Assembly: GCA_022494885.1 (NCBI GenBank)
Contig: JAGVSM010002777.1
Location: 1 to 64,000 of the forward strand
Direction of reading: 5' to 3'
DNA length: 64,000 nt
From: Micrasema longulum
Lineage: Eukaryota > Arthropoda > Insecta > Trichoptera > Brachycentridae
A model generated the notes under the pieces. The model worked only from the letters and a program-made list of their open reading frames with translations, made no database searches and was not told the DNA's origin. The position numbers were made by a program, and so were the translations under genes. Of this stretch, positions 1 to 11,134 are shown in pieces. How positions within the stretch are numbered: position 1 is the first letter of the stretch; each line of letters starts with the position of its first letter.

Positions 1-430
1 GGGCGATTAAATGAGTCTCGGAAGGCCGATTACATGATACCCAAAAGGGCTGAGTTTCATCCACGTCTTTATAAATAAAAAAAATATTCTTTCAAAGGTT
101 CAAAATACTTCTTTCACCAAATATTTAATTTTTCAAGCATTTTTATAACTAGTAATATTATTTTTAAAGCGTGTATCTTTTTTTTTTAAATCCTTATTTG
201 TAAATAACTATTTAGTAATATTTTTTTTAAATACCATATTTTACTTATTTCACTTACATGTATGTATTTTATTATATGCAACTTATATGTTAAAGGCACT
301 AAGTGCCGTTTATTTCAATAAATAAAATAATCAATAATAACGTAATGTCGATTTTAAATTTATACATATAGTTGTAAATTATTTAGATTTTTTTTTAGGG
401 CGTACCAATTTTATATATGGTTTTTAAAAA

Positions 431-682
431 CCATCATACCCTTTTCCGCTCCTAGTGGTGCATAGGGCAAGCCAGTGGTGCATACGTAAACCAAATGCAG
501 AGTAATTTGATTACCTGTTACATGAATGTAAGGAGATCAGTCTTCCTTTTCAGGTGCTAGTCTAGGAACAGTGATATCTTATTGCGGTAAAAAAAACTAA
601 AAAAAACAATTTTTGTCGTTCACTCTGCCAGGACTAGAACCCATGATCTATGTAAAGGTAGACGAATACTACACCAGTAGGT
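431..682 (-). mobile_element. SINE-1 copy, diverged
   Basis: Read on the minus strand, a degraded tRNA-like head near 620-682 leads into the SINE-1 body (counterpart of the step CTGGACTGGTACCTGA) and ends in the conserved 3' block at 431-470, the reverse complement of CATCAT...CCCTTTTCCGC. The B box region is decayed. Assignment rests on alignment by eye to the better copies at 33.3 and 39.7 kb. Confidence 0.65.
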
Positions 683-689
683 TTTTTTG

Positions 690-1925
690 ACAGCAGCCCT
701 CAAGTCAAAAATGCTTTTCTATCTTTCTGGTTCAATCCCACACACAAAACTTTATTCTTCAACCGCAATATTGCTAAGGCATATAATAAATTAAGATATT
801 TTTTATTTTAAAAAAGTGTTCAGTTCAAGTGAAATGTCAGTTTTTTTACATGATTATTTAGCACAGCACATTTCTCTTCTTAAATTGTATTTTCGTATTT
901 CTTTTTTCCGATTAAGTACCTACTAGTATTGATTTAAGCTAATAGGTATACAAATATTGTTATTTCTTTTTTATTTTAAATTTACAAAGTTCTACTTTAT
1001 ATTTTCTTTTTAAAACGCTTTGATACTTAAATAATATAAATTACACTAATATTTTATTAGTTGGTTCGAAAAAAGATCATTTGGCGATAAGCCCGCCAAC
1101 GTAAAATTTAAATAATGTGAAAAAGTTAAATAAAAAACAATCGGAATCATAATTCATTTTACCGTCTTTCTTTTATGCATCACGAGCTGTACCCGGCAAC
1201 GCTTTGCTATTGCTTGATTTGAGTACATACAGTAGCATTCTCGTATGTAGATAAAATGAACACAATCAAAAGTTTGATATCAATTATTGTATTCAGTTAA
1301 AATTATATATTTACACTTACATTTTCATTTTACTTTTTTGGATTAAATAAATTGTGAGGATACGCGGACTGGGAATTTCGATATTGAACCTATTGGTAAA
1401 TGAATATTATTTTCCTGTCACCGTCTTGCAGATGCCTCCCCGATACTGCGAGAAAGACAACTGCATGTCAGACCTTTCAGTAGAATAGACAAAATCGCCT
1501 TTTTTTCCCAGCTATCCACGCCTCAAAACTGAAGGGATTTTGTTATTTTTTTAGACAGAGAATCGAAATTTTTCTGTGTCGGTTTGTTTTGCATTTTTTT
1601 TTCTTCAAATTTGTGTACCGTGCGCCCAAAGACAGCAGATAAAACTGGGCGCTTTTATTGCTTTTTGGACTGTTCTAGTTCCCATAGTAAACAATTTATT
1701 TAAAAAAAAGAAAGCAATATAAACAGGCCAACAGTAAATATCTATAGTATAAAAAAACAATGCTCTAGTGCCATAACCCACGGAAAAAATAGGGTTATAC
1801 ATTTTTATGAAAAATAGTCGAATTGCGTTTCCTCTTAAGATAAAAAATAATTATGTTTACTTAAAACTTTGCTTCTTAATGCTTTTACGTAACCATAGAA
1901 ACAAATATGGTTTTCTTAAATACAA
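690..1925. other. AT-rich stretch, no gene seen
   Basis: Mostly A/T runs. A less AT-rich patch at 1350-1500 contains a tract ending in TTGCAG before an ATG with only 18 further codons; I do not call it a gene. A segment near 1190-1215 (CGAGCTGTACCCGGCAACG) resembles a motif I associate with arthropod repeats, from memory only. Confidence 0.4.
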
Positions 1926-1929
1926 CCGT

Positions 1930-2695
1930 TGACTTATTTTTTTATTTATTTATTGAAGGAAGATGCAGTCAATTCTAATAATGGTAAATACAATTTCTTA
2001 TAATAAATACAAGTACTAATCGAATGAAATATAAATTAGTAAAATTAAAGCCAGGAAAAAACAAGTATTCAATATATATAATGCAATTTAAGCCCTCTTA
2101 AATTATGACACTTAACTCAAGCCCAAACGACCAGTCATGCCCAACCCGTACTTAGTCGTTCTTAAATCGCCAGCCGGGGTGTAACGTGAGCTCGACATTT
2201 AATTCGAAACCAAAATGCCTTATAGTGTCTTGAAAGCGCGTAGTTCAGATAAACGTAAACAGATGTTGATACTTTTCATTGTTAAGTAGTTACCTAGGTA
2301 CTTTATCATCATAAGCTCGACAGCCCTATGTAGGCTTTGGCAGAATCCAGGAATCTCATCAATCACTCTTGCCGGTCTGCTGCCCTTCTTCTCCAGTTCC
2401 TCGCTTCCAACATTGTCATGTCTAAACTGGTACAGTCCATCCATCGCATTTTGGACCTTCCTGGTCTTCGTCGTCTTTGTGGCACAGTTAGGCGTTTTAT
2501 GGAATTGTTGTCGTCCATTCTAATTAAATGGCCAGCTCACTTCAAGCGTTCCACTTTGACGGAGTTGATTACATCGGGCGTTTGGTAGATATCGTATAGC
2601 TCTTTATCGTAGCAGGGACGCCAATGGTTGTTTTCTCTCACAGAGCCATAGATTACCCTGAGGATTCTTCTTTCTTAGCTTGATACTTGTTTACG
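1930..2695 (-). pseudogene. LINE 3' end, RTE-like C-terminal fragment
   Basis: Minus-strand translation from about 2690 down to 2220 gives the C-terminal region that follows reverse transcriptase in RTE-like LINEs: RILRVIYGSV, then ELYDIYQTPDV, then KVERLK.AGHLIRM, then a basic RRRRPGRSKMRWMDG. The AGH motif is preceded by a stop where the family normally has Trp. The 3' side (1930-2210) is AT-rich and ends in an AATAAATAAATAAA tail. It is 5'-truncated; no RT core is present. Family assignment is from recognised motifs; the exact clade is not certain. Because of the stop it cannot encode a working enzyme. Confidence 0.7.
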
Positions 2696-3282
2696 ATTAA
2701 ATTCTTTAACTTGAAATAATTGATTTTTAAATATAGCATTTTTTTGCAATAGTCAAACTATGTTCATCTCACCAACAGAGGCGCTCTATTTGGAGAAATA
2801 TAATTTTCAAAAGTGTATTAAATGCGTCATTAACTAATTACTTTCAGCTTTTTCAAATAAAACCATTTTTATACAAAAAATTTCATTTTCGCCTTGGAGA
2901 AAATCCTGATTATGCCCTAGACCTCTTCTTTTTTCCCCTTCAAAACATGGTCGAAAAGAACTGTTTAAAATGTGATAAATAACGCAAAATGGTCGTGGCT
3001 AGTTTTACAGACTCCACTCTACCACAACAAAATTCCTTTTTTTTAACAGTGGGTTACTCACAAATCTTTAAAATTGGCTCTAAAAATCTGAATATTTCGG
3101 ATAATCGAGAATAGTTATTTTATAAAGATATTATTTATTAAAGGGGTAAAAGTACTAGTATTTTATAGCACCTGGTAAATATAATTTATTAATATCATTT
3201 AGTTAAGCACAGCGTTTAGCGGGTAGTATTTAGTAAATTGGGAAATGTCTTAAATATGTATATGTATTTTTTTAGGGTGTCC

Positions 3283-3350
3283 CCGTGTAAGTTGGGTTCA
3301 TCCTGACATTTTGGCTACCATTGCAGGAGCCATTTTTAAGGTGAATAATG
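3283..3350 (-). mobile_element. Family C motif, degenerate, inverted
   Basis: The reverse complement contains ATGGCTCCTGCAATGGTAGCC followed by a decayed AAAATGTCAGG and later CAACTTACACGG. It aligns with the family C copies at 32.3 and 36.7 kb. The GAAACGTCGG box is mutated here. It lies just upstream of the Penelope-like endonuclease remnant but on the opposite strand. Confidence 0.65.
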
Positions 3351-3366
3351 TGTTTTGTAAAAAAAT

Positions 3367-3720
3367 GTGTTTATGTACTACTTATTTGTACCGTGTCGCA
3401 GTTGGCATGTGATAAAGTATACATTGAACAAACAAAGCACAGCAAAGAAAAGAATTTATGAACATAAGAGAGCGTGTAAACTAGGTTGCACTGAAAAATC
3501 TGCAATAACAGATTATTTTATAAATACAAAACATGTTTTCGCCTTCGTAAAAATTACTAGTAGATTAATGAATTGTTGTTTTCTACAAAACACACAGTTT
3601 ATCCCTAAAAAGACTCCTACTATGGTAGCTGAGAATGTGACACTTGATTCGACGTGTTTGTCACAACAACATTATTCATTTCTAGAACAAATCGGCCAAT
3701 TGACTTTTAAATCAAAATGA
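3367..3720 (+). pseudogene. Penelope-like element GIY-YIG endonuclease fragment
   Basis: The frame reads VPCRSW near 3388 and, after a frame change, RIYEHKRACKLG and EKSAITDYF followed by a His-containing segment. In a second frame at 3408-3441 one reads CDKVYIEQTK, matching the expected metal-binding Cys plus YIxQT step. This order is that of the C-terminal GIY-YIG endonuclease of Penelope-like retroelements, which nicks the target during insertion. The domain is interrupted by at least two frameshifts and no reverse transcriptase precedes it, so it is a remnant. Recognition is by motif order only; there was no search. Confidence 0.65.
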
Positions 3721-3724
3721 AAAA

Positions 3725-4775
3725 AATTTTCGATTGAAATCATTGTGGTATTCAAAGTAAAATTGTATTTTTAAAATTGAGTAACCCCTGCATATCATTT
3801 ATCACGATGTTAATAAAAATCGCCGTTTGAGTTGAGTTGACACAGGACTACAGAAAAAATATCAATTTTGTATGACTTGTTTATATTTTTATGTACTAGG
3901 TACAAATTTGTAGCTTACCTGCAAACAAAATCACCGTTCGCTTCTTCTAGGAACAGAACGGAATAATTATAATTTTGACATTAATAATCTATCAGATGTA
4001 GAATACTTTATTCCTTGCGCACGCTGCGGATAATCCTCTAAACTCGTTTGAAATTTGAGAGTATTTCGAGTTTTGACTTTCCCGGTATCAAGGCGGTTAA
4101 AGTGCATCTTTCGTCGTAATATCAGACATGGAAACATTCAGGATTAAGTCTGCAAAAGTTTTGCACGTACCCTCGAGCCAAAAGCAACCAAACTTTTACA
4201 TTTTGTCTCGTGTAGGCAAGCAGATTATTTACCTGAGCTAAAAACTTTGCCTTCGTTATAGAGTTCTAACTGTAACGTTTGTTTCAAACCCTTTCTTCTG
4301 CAGGTATTTCTTTGTGACGTATCACATGTCTTCTCTGCTATAATCTTTAAAGTGATTTAATACCACTTTAGAACTCTCACAAATGCAGAGAACAAAGTTT
4401 ATAGTTTCAAAAAATAATAATACTTTTGTGTTGCATCATGTATAAAGTACTAAGAAAACTTCATCATCTTTTTTATAAATCATTTCTTTGATATTATAGG
4501 CATGTTTTATTATTTTTTATTACTTTTACCTTAAAAGTTTTTATTATATTTTATAGTTTTAGATGTAAAATATTAATTTTAGTAAGTCTATAAAATTAAG
4601 AGTTTTATACCAAAAATGCAAAAGTGGAATTTTAAGATTCGTATTGTTTCAATTATATCATCATTTAGTGCCAGTTTATTAACATTTTGCGTGTTTGCTT
4701 AGCTACATTTAAAATATAAACGTGCAACAAATGTATCAAATTTTGAAGTAAAACGTTACCCTTAATTTTAAGGGA
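3725..4775. other. Unique AT-rich sequence, no gene seen
   Basis: No repeat or open frame of note. The part at 3950-4330 is less AT-rich than its surroundings and shows no copy elsewhere in the window, as expected of intron or intergenic unique sequence. Confidence 0.4.
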
Positions 4776-4776
4776 A

Positions 4777-4945
4777 TAGAATCGGGATGTGGTTTTGTGA
4801 CTAGTGTTGCGGACTCACGAATCAGGGGTCCGTTCGAACCCCACCCCCAACTAAACGTGATTTTCATTTTCAAACAATGATTTATTTGAAACTCTTTGAA
4901 AATTGCCACCAAAATTTAAATATTGGGGTAAATTATAAGAACGCT
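4777..4945 (+). mobile_element. SINE-2 copy
   Basis: A tRNA-like head carries GTGTTGCGGACTCACGAATC and a pol III B-box-like GTTCGAACCCC at 4832-4842. The body (CGTGATTTTCATTTTCAAAC..., then TTGAAAATTGCC and TTTAAATATTGGGG) aligns with the inverted copy at 6665-6865. A short A-rich stretch follows near 4970. Confidence 0.65.
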
Positions 4946-5204
4946 AATGTTTCTTTTTAATAAAATTAAAAAAAAAAAATAATCATAACATTTTCCATAT
5001 CTCTACTCTGTGGAGTATAGGGCAATGTATTAGTTATCTAATTTAAAAAGTTCTCGATCAAATGATCTATTTCTGAAAATTCTAAATAGAAGGTGAATAA
5101 TAAACAATAAAAAAATCAATAAAAAATCCAGAAGTATCACAAATAAAAAATACTTCTTAAATCTTTTTGATTGTGATAATTATTAATGTAATTTATATAG
5201 ATGG

Positions 5205-5412
5205 TGTAAAATATTGTGTTTTATGTTTCTTATACAATAATGTTTTCTTTCTATTTCGTATATATTATTAATATGTATGATATTGTGTATTGTCAAAAAA
5301 ATGTTTTTTTTTTATGTACGATCCGAAATGAGTTTCTTTCATAACTCCTGGGAATATAATATGTACTTTTTGTATTATATGTTTTATTAATAATAAAAAA
5401 TTAAAAAAAAAA
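5205..5412 (+). mobile_element. Family J: retroelement 3' end with A-rich tail
   Basis: A block containing ATAACTCCTGGGAATATAAT, TTTTTGTATTATATG and a terminal A-rich tail (5390-5412) matches 38195-38395 in the same order. A shared 3' segment plus tail suggests two 5'-truncated copies of one retroelement. No coding part is visible. Confidence 0.45.
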
Positions 5413-5414
5413 AC

Positions 5415-6110
5415 GCTTTATGTAGATGCAGTTCAGGATCCATGAAACGATTTAATTGAAATAACTTTAAAAAATAATATTCCATGTCGACCCTGTCATG
5501 AATTAATCCCGAGACCTCAATCATGTTCGGCAAAAGCTCCAACCAATGAGAGTAATGAAATTGGGTGAGAAATATGTTCTTTTTTGTTTAAAAGTCTTCT
5601 AATTTTAAAAAACAAGATGCATGTATTTCTTGAGATTACTTTCTTGAATTATATTACAAGGGACAAGCGGAAGCTTTAGGTTCTAGCCGATAAAATTAAT
5701 ATACCAATGCTGCCACCGCTGCTGTAATTTATAACTAAAGTTTTATTCTTTTCTGCGTCTGCTTGTTACAATTATGACTGTCTTAATATCGTGAAAAGTT
5801 CCAGTTTAAAATTACATACCACTGTCGTTCCGTGCCACCTGCGCCCAGCGAAATTTCACCATTAGGTGAATATCACGATTTTTTTTTACAGTTTTGAGTA
5901 AAAAAAAGAATTTTTTTTTAGAAATCATTCAAAGATTTTTTATTTTAAATTCCCGCGAAAACGGTTCATTGCATTGGCCATGCCCTTAATACGTCACGAT
6001 TTGGTTAAATTTTAAGTTTATGACTATTCAAATTTAAATATAACATCGTCACGAATCTTGACGTCACAATTGTCGAGGCCAAACATATCGCGTTTTAGTA
6101 GAAACATAGA
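5415..6110. other. Unique sequence, no gene seen
   Basis: AT-rich, with a less AT-rich part at 5690-5870. At 6058-6067 there is TTGACGTCAC, a CRE-like octamer, with two further CGTCACGA copies at 5993 and 6048. Nothing ties them to a promoter. Confidence 0.3.
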
Positions 6111-6114
6111 TTTA

Positions 6115-6405
6115 AACAACAACAACAACAACAAACCATCACGCCGTTTCCCCGTAAGGTTAAACAGAGAAGATAGAATGCCACAACACTATATCTTTGC
6201 ATACAGATCTCGCTTCCTCTACATTCATACATCTTCTCATGCACGCGCGCCGATTATTCTGACTTTTGACATGTCCATCTTTAAGTATTTGTTGGATTTG
6301 CTCATGCCATGTCTTTCTCGGTCTTCCTATATTTCTGCATCCATCAACATACGCATTGTAAATATTCTTAGCCGTTCTTTCGCTTTTTTGAACAATTTTC
6401 TTTTA
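6115..6405 (-). pseudogene. RTE-like LINE C-terminal fragment with GTT tail
   Basis: Minus-strand translation reads SERTAKNIYNAYVDG, RNIGRPRKTWHEQI, KDGHVKS, NNRRACMRRCMNVEEA and VCKDIVLW. This is the C-terminal tail of an insect non-LTR retrotransposon, probably RTE-like. Two stops interrupt the last dozen residues. The minus-strand 3' end runs into a short GTT microsatellite (6115-6136), the kind of tail RTE elements leave. The fragment is 5'-truncated. A long frame on the opposite strand over the same bases is a shadow of this one. Confidence 0.75.
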
Positions 6406-6664
6406 AAAATTATACATGAAAACGTTTCTTCACTATATTTATATTGATTATAAAAATACAATTAATTTTTCTAAATCTATTTTACATATTTTTATTGGTA
6501 TTCGTAGTATGTTATATCTTCCTATTTCCTTAAAGGATGAACTGCAAATACTTCACGTATGTTAAATTTGTGCATTCTAAATGCCCTGTGCAACACTCGG
6601 TTCGAAAAGGAAAGGCAATGATATTAATTCTTTAGTACTACGATTTAAATAAAAATGTGTACCA

Positions 6665-6865
6665 TGTTTTCAAATATTTGTTAATTGAGTAAGCTTTTTT
6701 ATAATTCGCCCAAATATTTAAATTTTTTTAGACATTTTCAAGAAGTTTTAAAAATTTACAATTTGACAATAAAAATCAAGTTAGGGTAGAGTGGGGTTCG
6801 AACCTTGGACCTCTGATCCGTGAGTCTGCAACTCTAGCCACGGGACAAAAACCCGATTCAAATTT
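6665..6865 (-). mobile_element. SINE-2 copy, inverted
   Basis: The reverse complement reads GGCTAGAGTTGCAGACTCACGG, then GGTTCGAACCCCACTC (B box), then a body with TTTTATTGTCAAATTG, CTTGAAAATG and TTTAAATATTTGGG, colinear with 4777-4945. The tRNA-like head lies at 6790-6850. Confidence 0.65.
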
Positions 6866-7189
6866 ATTTTCACCATAAAAAGCCTTTAAAATTGTCGGGA
6901 TATGAACCGGTATTAAATCATCCCGATATAACAATATTTAATTACAGTTATTTAGAACCATGTGTTATTAAATAAGACCTTTTTTGTAATATTGAATGAT
7001 GCGCAACTACGATACTTTACATAAAGATGTATTTTTCACTGAATTCGTATTGGCAATAATAAATAATAATTAGGAGATTATTTTTTATTTATTCGTTTAA
7101 AAAGAAAAAAAAACAGATAAAGACACACGAATATTGGCTATGAGTACATACAAAGATTTAACGTCAGACACTAGATCGGAGGCTGTCGG

Positions 7190-7640
7190 CGTGGAATAGA
7201 AATTAATCTCACTTGTTTTATCATTTTACAACGTTTTGACAGCGCCCTCTGTTGTAAGTGTTTCATATTGTGTGATGTTCAAGCCAGGCACAAAATATTA
7301 AATCAATTAAAAAGTTTAGCCTTTTTCTATAACCTACAAATGTAAAAAGTTTTACTTTGTCTACGGACTGTTTAATTGTATTGCTTTGATTTTAATAGGT
7401 ACTCGCTCTCTAGAATTTCAAATCCTTTGTTTAATTTCTTTAAATCTGATATTATTCGAACATCTGGTACCGACTTGGAAAATTATAAGCGTTGGCATTG
7501 GGGTAACGCTTGTTAGCAGATTTTCTAAGGTTACAAACTTAAATAAATATCTTTATTGCGTTTATTTAAAACGCTTTCAACAGTTCGCTTATGTTTTGGG
7601 CTTAATTAACCATTGTTTTTGAAAAAAAATATAAAACTCT
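7190..7640. other. Short open frame of unknown status
   Basis: A plus-strand frame at 7386-7622 (78 codons, hydrophobic and AT-driven in composition) has no recognisable domain. Just upstream, 7241-7256 (CAGCGCCCTCTGTTG) resembles a motif also seen, in part, near 2775 and 49525. I see no basis for a gene call. Confidence 0.2.
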
Positions 7641-7961
7641 ACAAATCTTATGCACAATAAAAAAATAATTTTATTGAAAATCAAATCTTGAACCATATTT
7701 TTTTTTTACATATTGATATATATATTTAAATATTTGTAAAATGAGCAAGCAATGCACAGTCAATTTTACGAATAAAAAACAACTTTTTATTTTTTAATAC
7801 TTTATAAAAAAATACGACCGTCAGTAAATTATTAAAAATATTGAAATAAAATTAACTACCTACGTAGCAGAAGAAAACGCGACAGTTAAAAAAATACAAA
7901 AAAATTCAAACAATTTCAAAAATATTTATATATCATCATTAATTGCCACAAAAAAAGTTAA

Positions 7962-8194
7962 ATCATCATAATCATCATTCCCTTTTCGCACGTAATGCTG
8001 CATAGGGCACTGAATTGGTAAAACTATCGCAGCGTATCTTGCTCATTTTTTGCTACACGAAGGGAAGATTATCAGTCTCACGCTTCAGGTACCAGTTTAG
8101 GAACTATAAAATACTGTAGTGTGAAAACACCGTTTAAAATCGTTTAAAATCTTGGATGGTAAGCAAATGTGCTGACCATTATACCACGAGGCCG
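7962..8194 (-). mobile_element. SINE-1 copy, inverted
   Basis: Begins (plus strand) with ATCATCATAATCATCATTCCC, the reverse complement of the trinucleotide tail, and ends with ACCACGAGGCCG at 8183-8194, the reverse complement of the head. The B box region is partly deleted around 8140-8155. Confidence 0.8.
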
Positions 8195-8199
8195 TTAAG

Positions 8200-9835
8200 T
8201 CTTATAAGGTTTGTTAAATAGTTGTTGCGTTTTCGTCGAAATTGTCAAAATAGCACTAAAAAGTTTAATTCAACAACTTATTTTGCAAATTTTGTCAAAA
8301 AATGTATTAATAATACTAGAGCCAATAAAAAAATACCACTGCTAATATAATATTACATAATATATAACAAAACCGTCTTCAAAATTGTATGTGTCCGACC
8401 TTTGTTTTCATGCGTGTATATGCGCGTTTGTGAATGAAAGAGTTAGGGTGCGCGTGTGTGGGTGCGTTAGTAAAAAATAAATAAATTTAAATCGTGTATT
8501 AAAAAGGTAAGGAAGAAAATTTGAGAAGAGGTTTGACCATTAAAGAAAATTAAAAAAAAAAAATTTATTACTACTTTCGAAACCTTATAACCGATATTAC
8601 ATGAAACATATTATATTACATGAGAGATTAAACTCCTCGCAAATGTGCGCACAATACGGCCATTTTTTTAAAAACCCAGAGGAAGTAATACAAAATGAAG
8701 CCACTGCCGAAAGATATATTGACTTTCTAAAGGCCATAGTTACAAAAATGAAAAAAATTAGTGAAGGAATGGACACAGACCCGTGAAAAATAACTATTGT
8801 GCAAAATATACATACCAGGAAAAAAGCTTTATATGCGTAAGCAAAGCAACGAATAACGGGAACAAGAGGAAAAAAAAAAAACCTTTCTTTTAGGTAATGT
8901 ACCTGATGCTTTGATTTTATTTTTAAAAAGTATGGTTAGTTTCAAAACTTTATTCAAAATTTGCATATTATCTTATCGTTTCTTATCGGCACTAAATGGT
9001 GAAGAGAACATTGCAGTGTTACTCAATTCCAGCATAATTATCTTAGTGTGACCGCAAAATATTTATTGATGTACATATTTTTTTTCTAAACTTTTTGGTT
9101 TGCCACGCATTGTTCTCCAACTATAGTGCAATAGGTATCATTCAAAACAGTGAAAAGAATATTCCATGTTGCCGCGACGCGCCGCGCAGTGTCTTGCCGC
9201 GCCGCCGTAGTGCTGTTTATCATTTCTATCAAGGTAGGATCAGTACGTTTTCTATAGAGCATTATATTATCTTGTAATAAAACATAATATACTAAGCTAC
9301 TTTGATCCGGTAATTTTCTTAAATTGTGCATCGTCATGATGATATCAAAAAAATATTATTTCAGTTCGATGTTATGCCAGTGGGACTAGAAAAATGTAAA
9401 ATTCAACCTTGAATCGAACACGTCATAAAATTTTGTAATTTCAGTTAAGTCGAAATGATAATTAATTTAATAAAACTTGTTTTTGATACACTTTAATTGA
9501 GTTTTGGATATTTTGTGTTTTACATAATAACCACATCGTTCACGTCAGCGGATATTTGAAATGCTGCAAGGAAAAAACGAAATATAGATGTTAATCGTGA
9601 TTTTGGTTTTTGATAATATAAAAATGATTCATATTTTTAATTTTTTTATGCTTTATACATTTAGTTTATAATATCTTAAGAACTAATATAAATGTTCATT
9701 AACATATTTTTATACATGACAGAATGTTGATGAAATAAAAAGCAACAGAATTTTGAGAAGAAAAATTATTAAGTAAGATAAGAAAAATAAAATCCGCATT
9801 TAGCTGATTTTCCTTGTGAAGAAATTTGTGCTGGT
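8200..9835. other. AT-rich sequence with one GC-rich patch
   Basis: Most is AT-rich. A 61-codon plus-strand frame at 8601-8786 is unrecognised. At 9170-9215 there is an isolated GC-rich patch (CGCGACGCGCCGCGCAGTG) that fits no repeat family found here. GT-rich sequence lies at 8400-8470. Confidence 0.35.
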
Positions 9836-9839
9836 TGAG

Positions 9840-9964
9840 TTAGCCGGTGGCATTGTCTAACTGAATTTGAATTGTACCAAATTCAATACTGTCTTTATCA
9901 TCTATCGCATTAGCGGAAGTGGAAAGACTCTCGTACCAATGATGGAATTCTTCGGGAATGAATC
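9840..9964 (-). CDS. Candidate 3'-terminal coding exon, unrecognised
   Basis: On the minus strand a splice-acceptor-like sequence, TTATGCAAAACAG, is followed by 40 open codons and TAA (9840-9842). The peptide is mixed and protein-like (EEFHHWYESLSTSA, then IEFGTIQIQLDNATG), with far less A/T bias than the surroundings. The exon would start in phase 1. No repeat copy is present in the window. I cannot assign a family. It could be the last exon of a minus-strand host gene whose other exons lie at higher coordinates, or chance. Confidence 0.35.
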
Positions 9965-9969
9965 CTGTT

Positions 9970-10885
9970 TTGCATAACTTTTATTAGTTTTTTTTTAACA
10001 TTGTTTTTTGATGTAGTAAGGTTTTATTAATGCAGATATTTTTACTTCAATGAAAACTAGCTTTTTACTTGTTGTAAAAACTTTGGATGTGATATTGTTT
10101 TAGTTACGAAAACCAGACAAAGACACTTAACCGTTTTTCTTTTTGTATTAATTGTTAAAAACATAAACTTCAATCAGAAAATAATCACTTAAAATCATTT
10201 ATGTGATTTTTTTTGTAAAGATTTGAGGAGAAATGCTATATATACGTTTTTACTCGCTCTACAATTCTTTGTAACTTAGTTTATGGCAATAATATCATTT
10301 AACCGTTTATACTTGTAGATAGAGGATGAAAATGTGAAGTAAATGGTATTCATAACTCAAATATGCCAAAAACGTAGTTAACCGGTTTTCCTTGTATACC
10401 TGCAATAATATATTTTAAAGTATTAAGGCTGTAGTCTGAAAAAACGAACGCAAAATTAGGAAATCATATTTGCCATTTTGAAATAATGTTTTTTTTCAAT
10501 CGCGCAATAATAAAAAAATAAAAAACATAAATTAGATAAAAACAATAATTTTTAAAGGTATTTTCAATAAAAAATATACCTTAAAGTTTTATGTATTTCA
10601 AATTTAGACTAAACTTAGGTATCTGGGATCTCAATAAAGACTAAGTATTGAACTAAAATTTAATAAAATAATTTAAAGATTATAAATTGAACATGAAAGT
10701 GGCAGGAGATTAATTTTAATTTTTGATTTAGAAAACAAATACAAGCATTTCAAATAACATTTATTTTTGTGACATTTTCCTTTATTTCAACTTAAAATTA
10801 TGCCTTCGGTTGTGCTTAAAAAAAATATTGAAAAAGTTTAGTTGAAACCATTTTCAATAGAATTGTATTCTCTTTATTTGAAAAA
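9970..10885. other. AT-rich stretch, no gene seen
   Basis: No feature supported; long A and T runs only. Confidence 0.4.
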
Positions 10886-10887
10886 AG

Positions 10888-11014
10888 GAGATAATTCTGG
10901 TTGTAATATTCAATTAAAAACCATAAATTATTGACTTTTTAGGGCAGGTCTGAAAGTCATTTAAAAGTCAATAAGATATTGTTTTAAATTGAATATTACA
11001 ACCAGAATTATCTT
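10888..11014. repeat. Hairpin / fold-back element 1
   Basis: Left arm 10888-10915 (GATAATTCTGGTTGTAATATT...) and right arm 10987-11014 are near-perfect inverted repeats of about 27 bases. A nested pair, ATTGACTTTT at 10930 and AAAAGTCAAT at 10963, extends the stem inward. It is MITE-like in form. Confidence 0.7.
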
Positions 11015-11042
11015 CAATGCTATGTAAACGCTTCAACACCTC

Positions 11043-11130
11043 GTATAGTGGTAAAATTCGAATGGGAATATTATCGTTATTAAAGTGGTAAAATAAGGAT
11101 AATATTCCCATCCGAATTATACCACTATAC
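11043..11130. repeat. Hairpin / fold-back element 2
   Basis: Left arm 11043-11075 begins GTATAGTGGTAAAATTCG; right arm 11098-11130 is its reverse complement with two or three mismatches. The loop is 22 bases. It stands 28 bases from fold-back 1. Confidence 0.75.
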
Positions 11131-11134
11131 TTAG

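Noticed and set aside
2337..2588. 83-codon plus-strand open frame
   Set aside because: Antisense of the minus-strand RTE-like C-terminal fragment.
6040..6070. CRE-like TGACGTCA cluster
   Set aside because: No promoter or transcription start evidence nearby; short motifs occur by chance.
6058..6447. 129-codon plus-strand open frame
   Set aside because: The minus strand over the same bases encodes a recognisable LINE C-terminus; the plus frame is its shadow, with an Asn run from the microsatellite tail.
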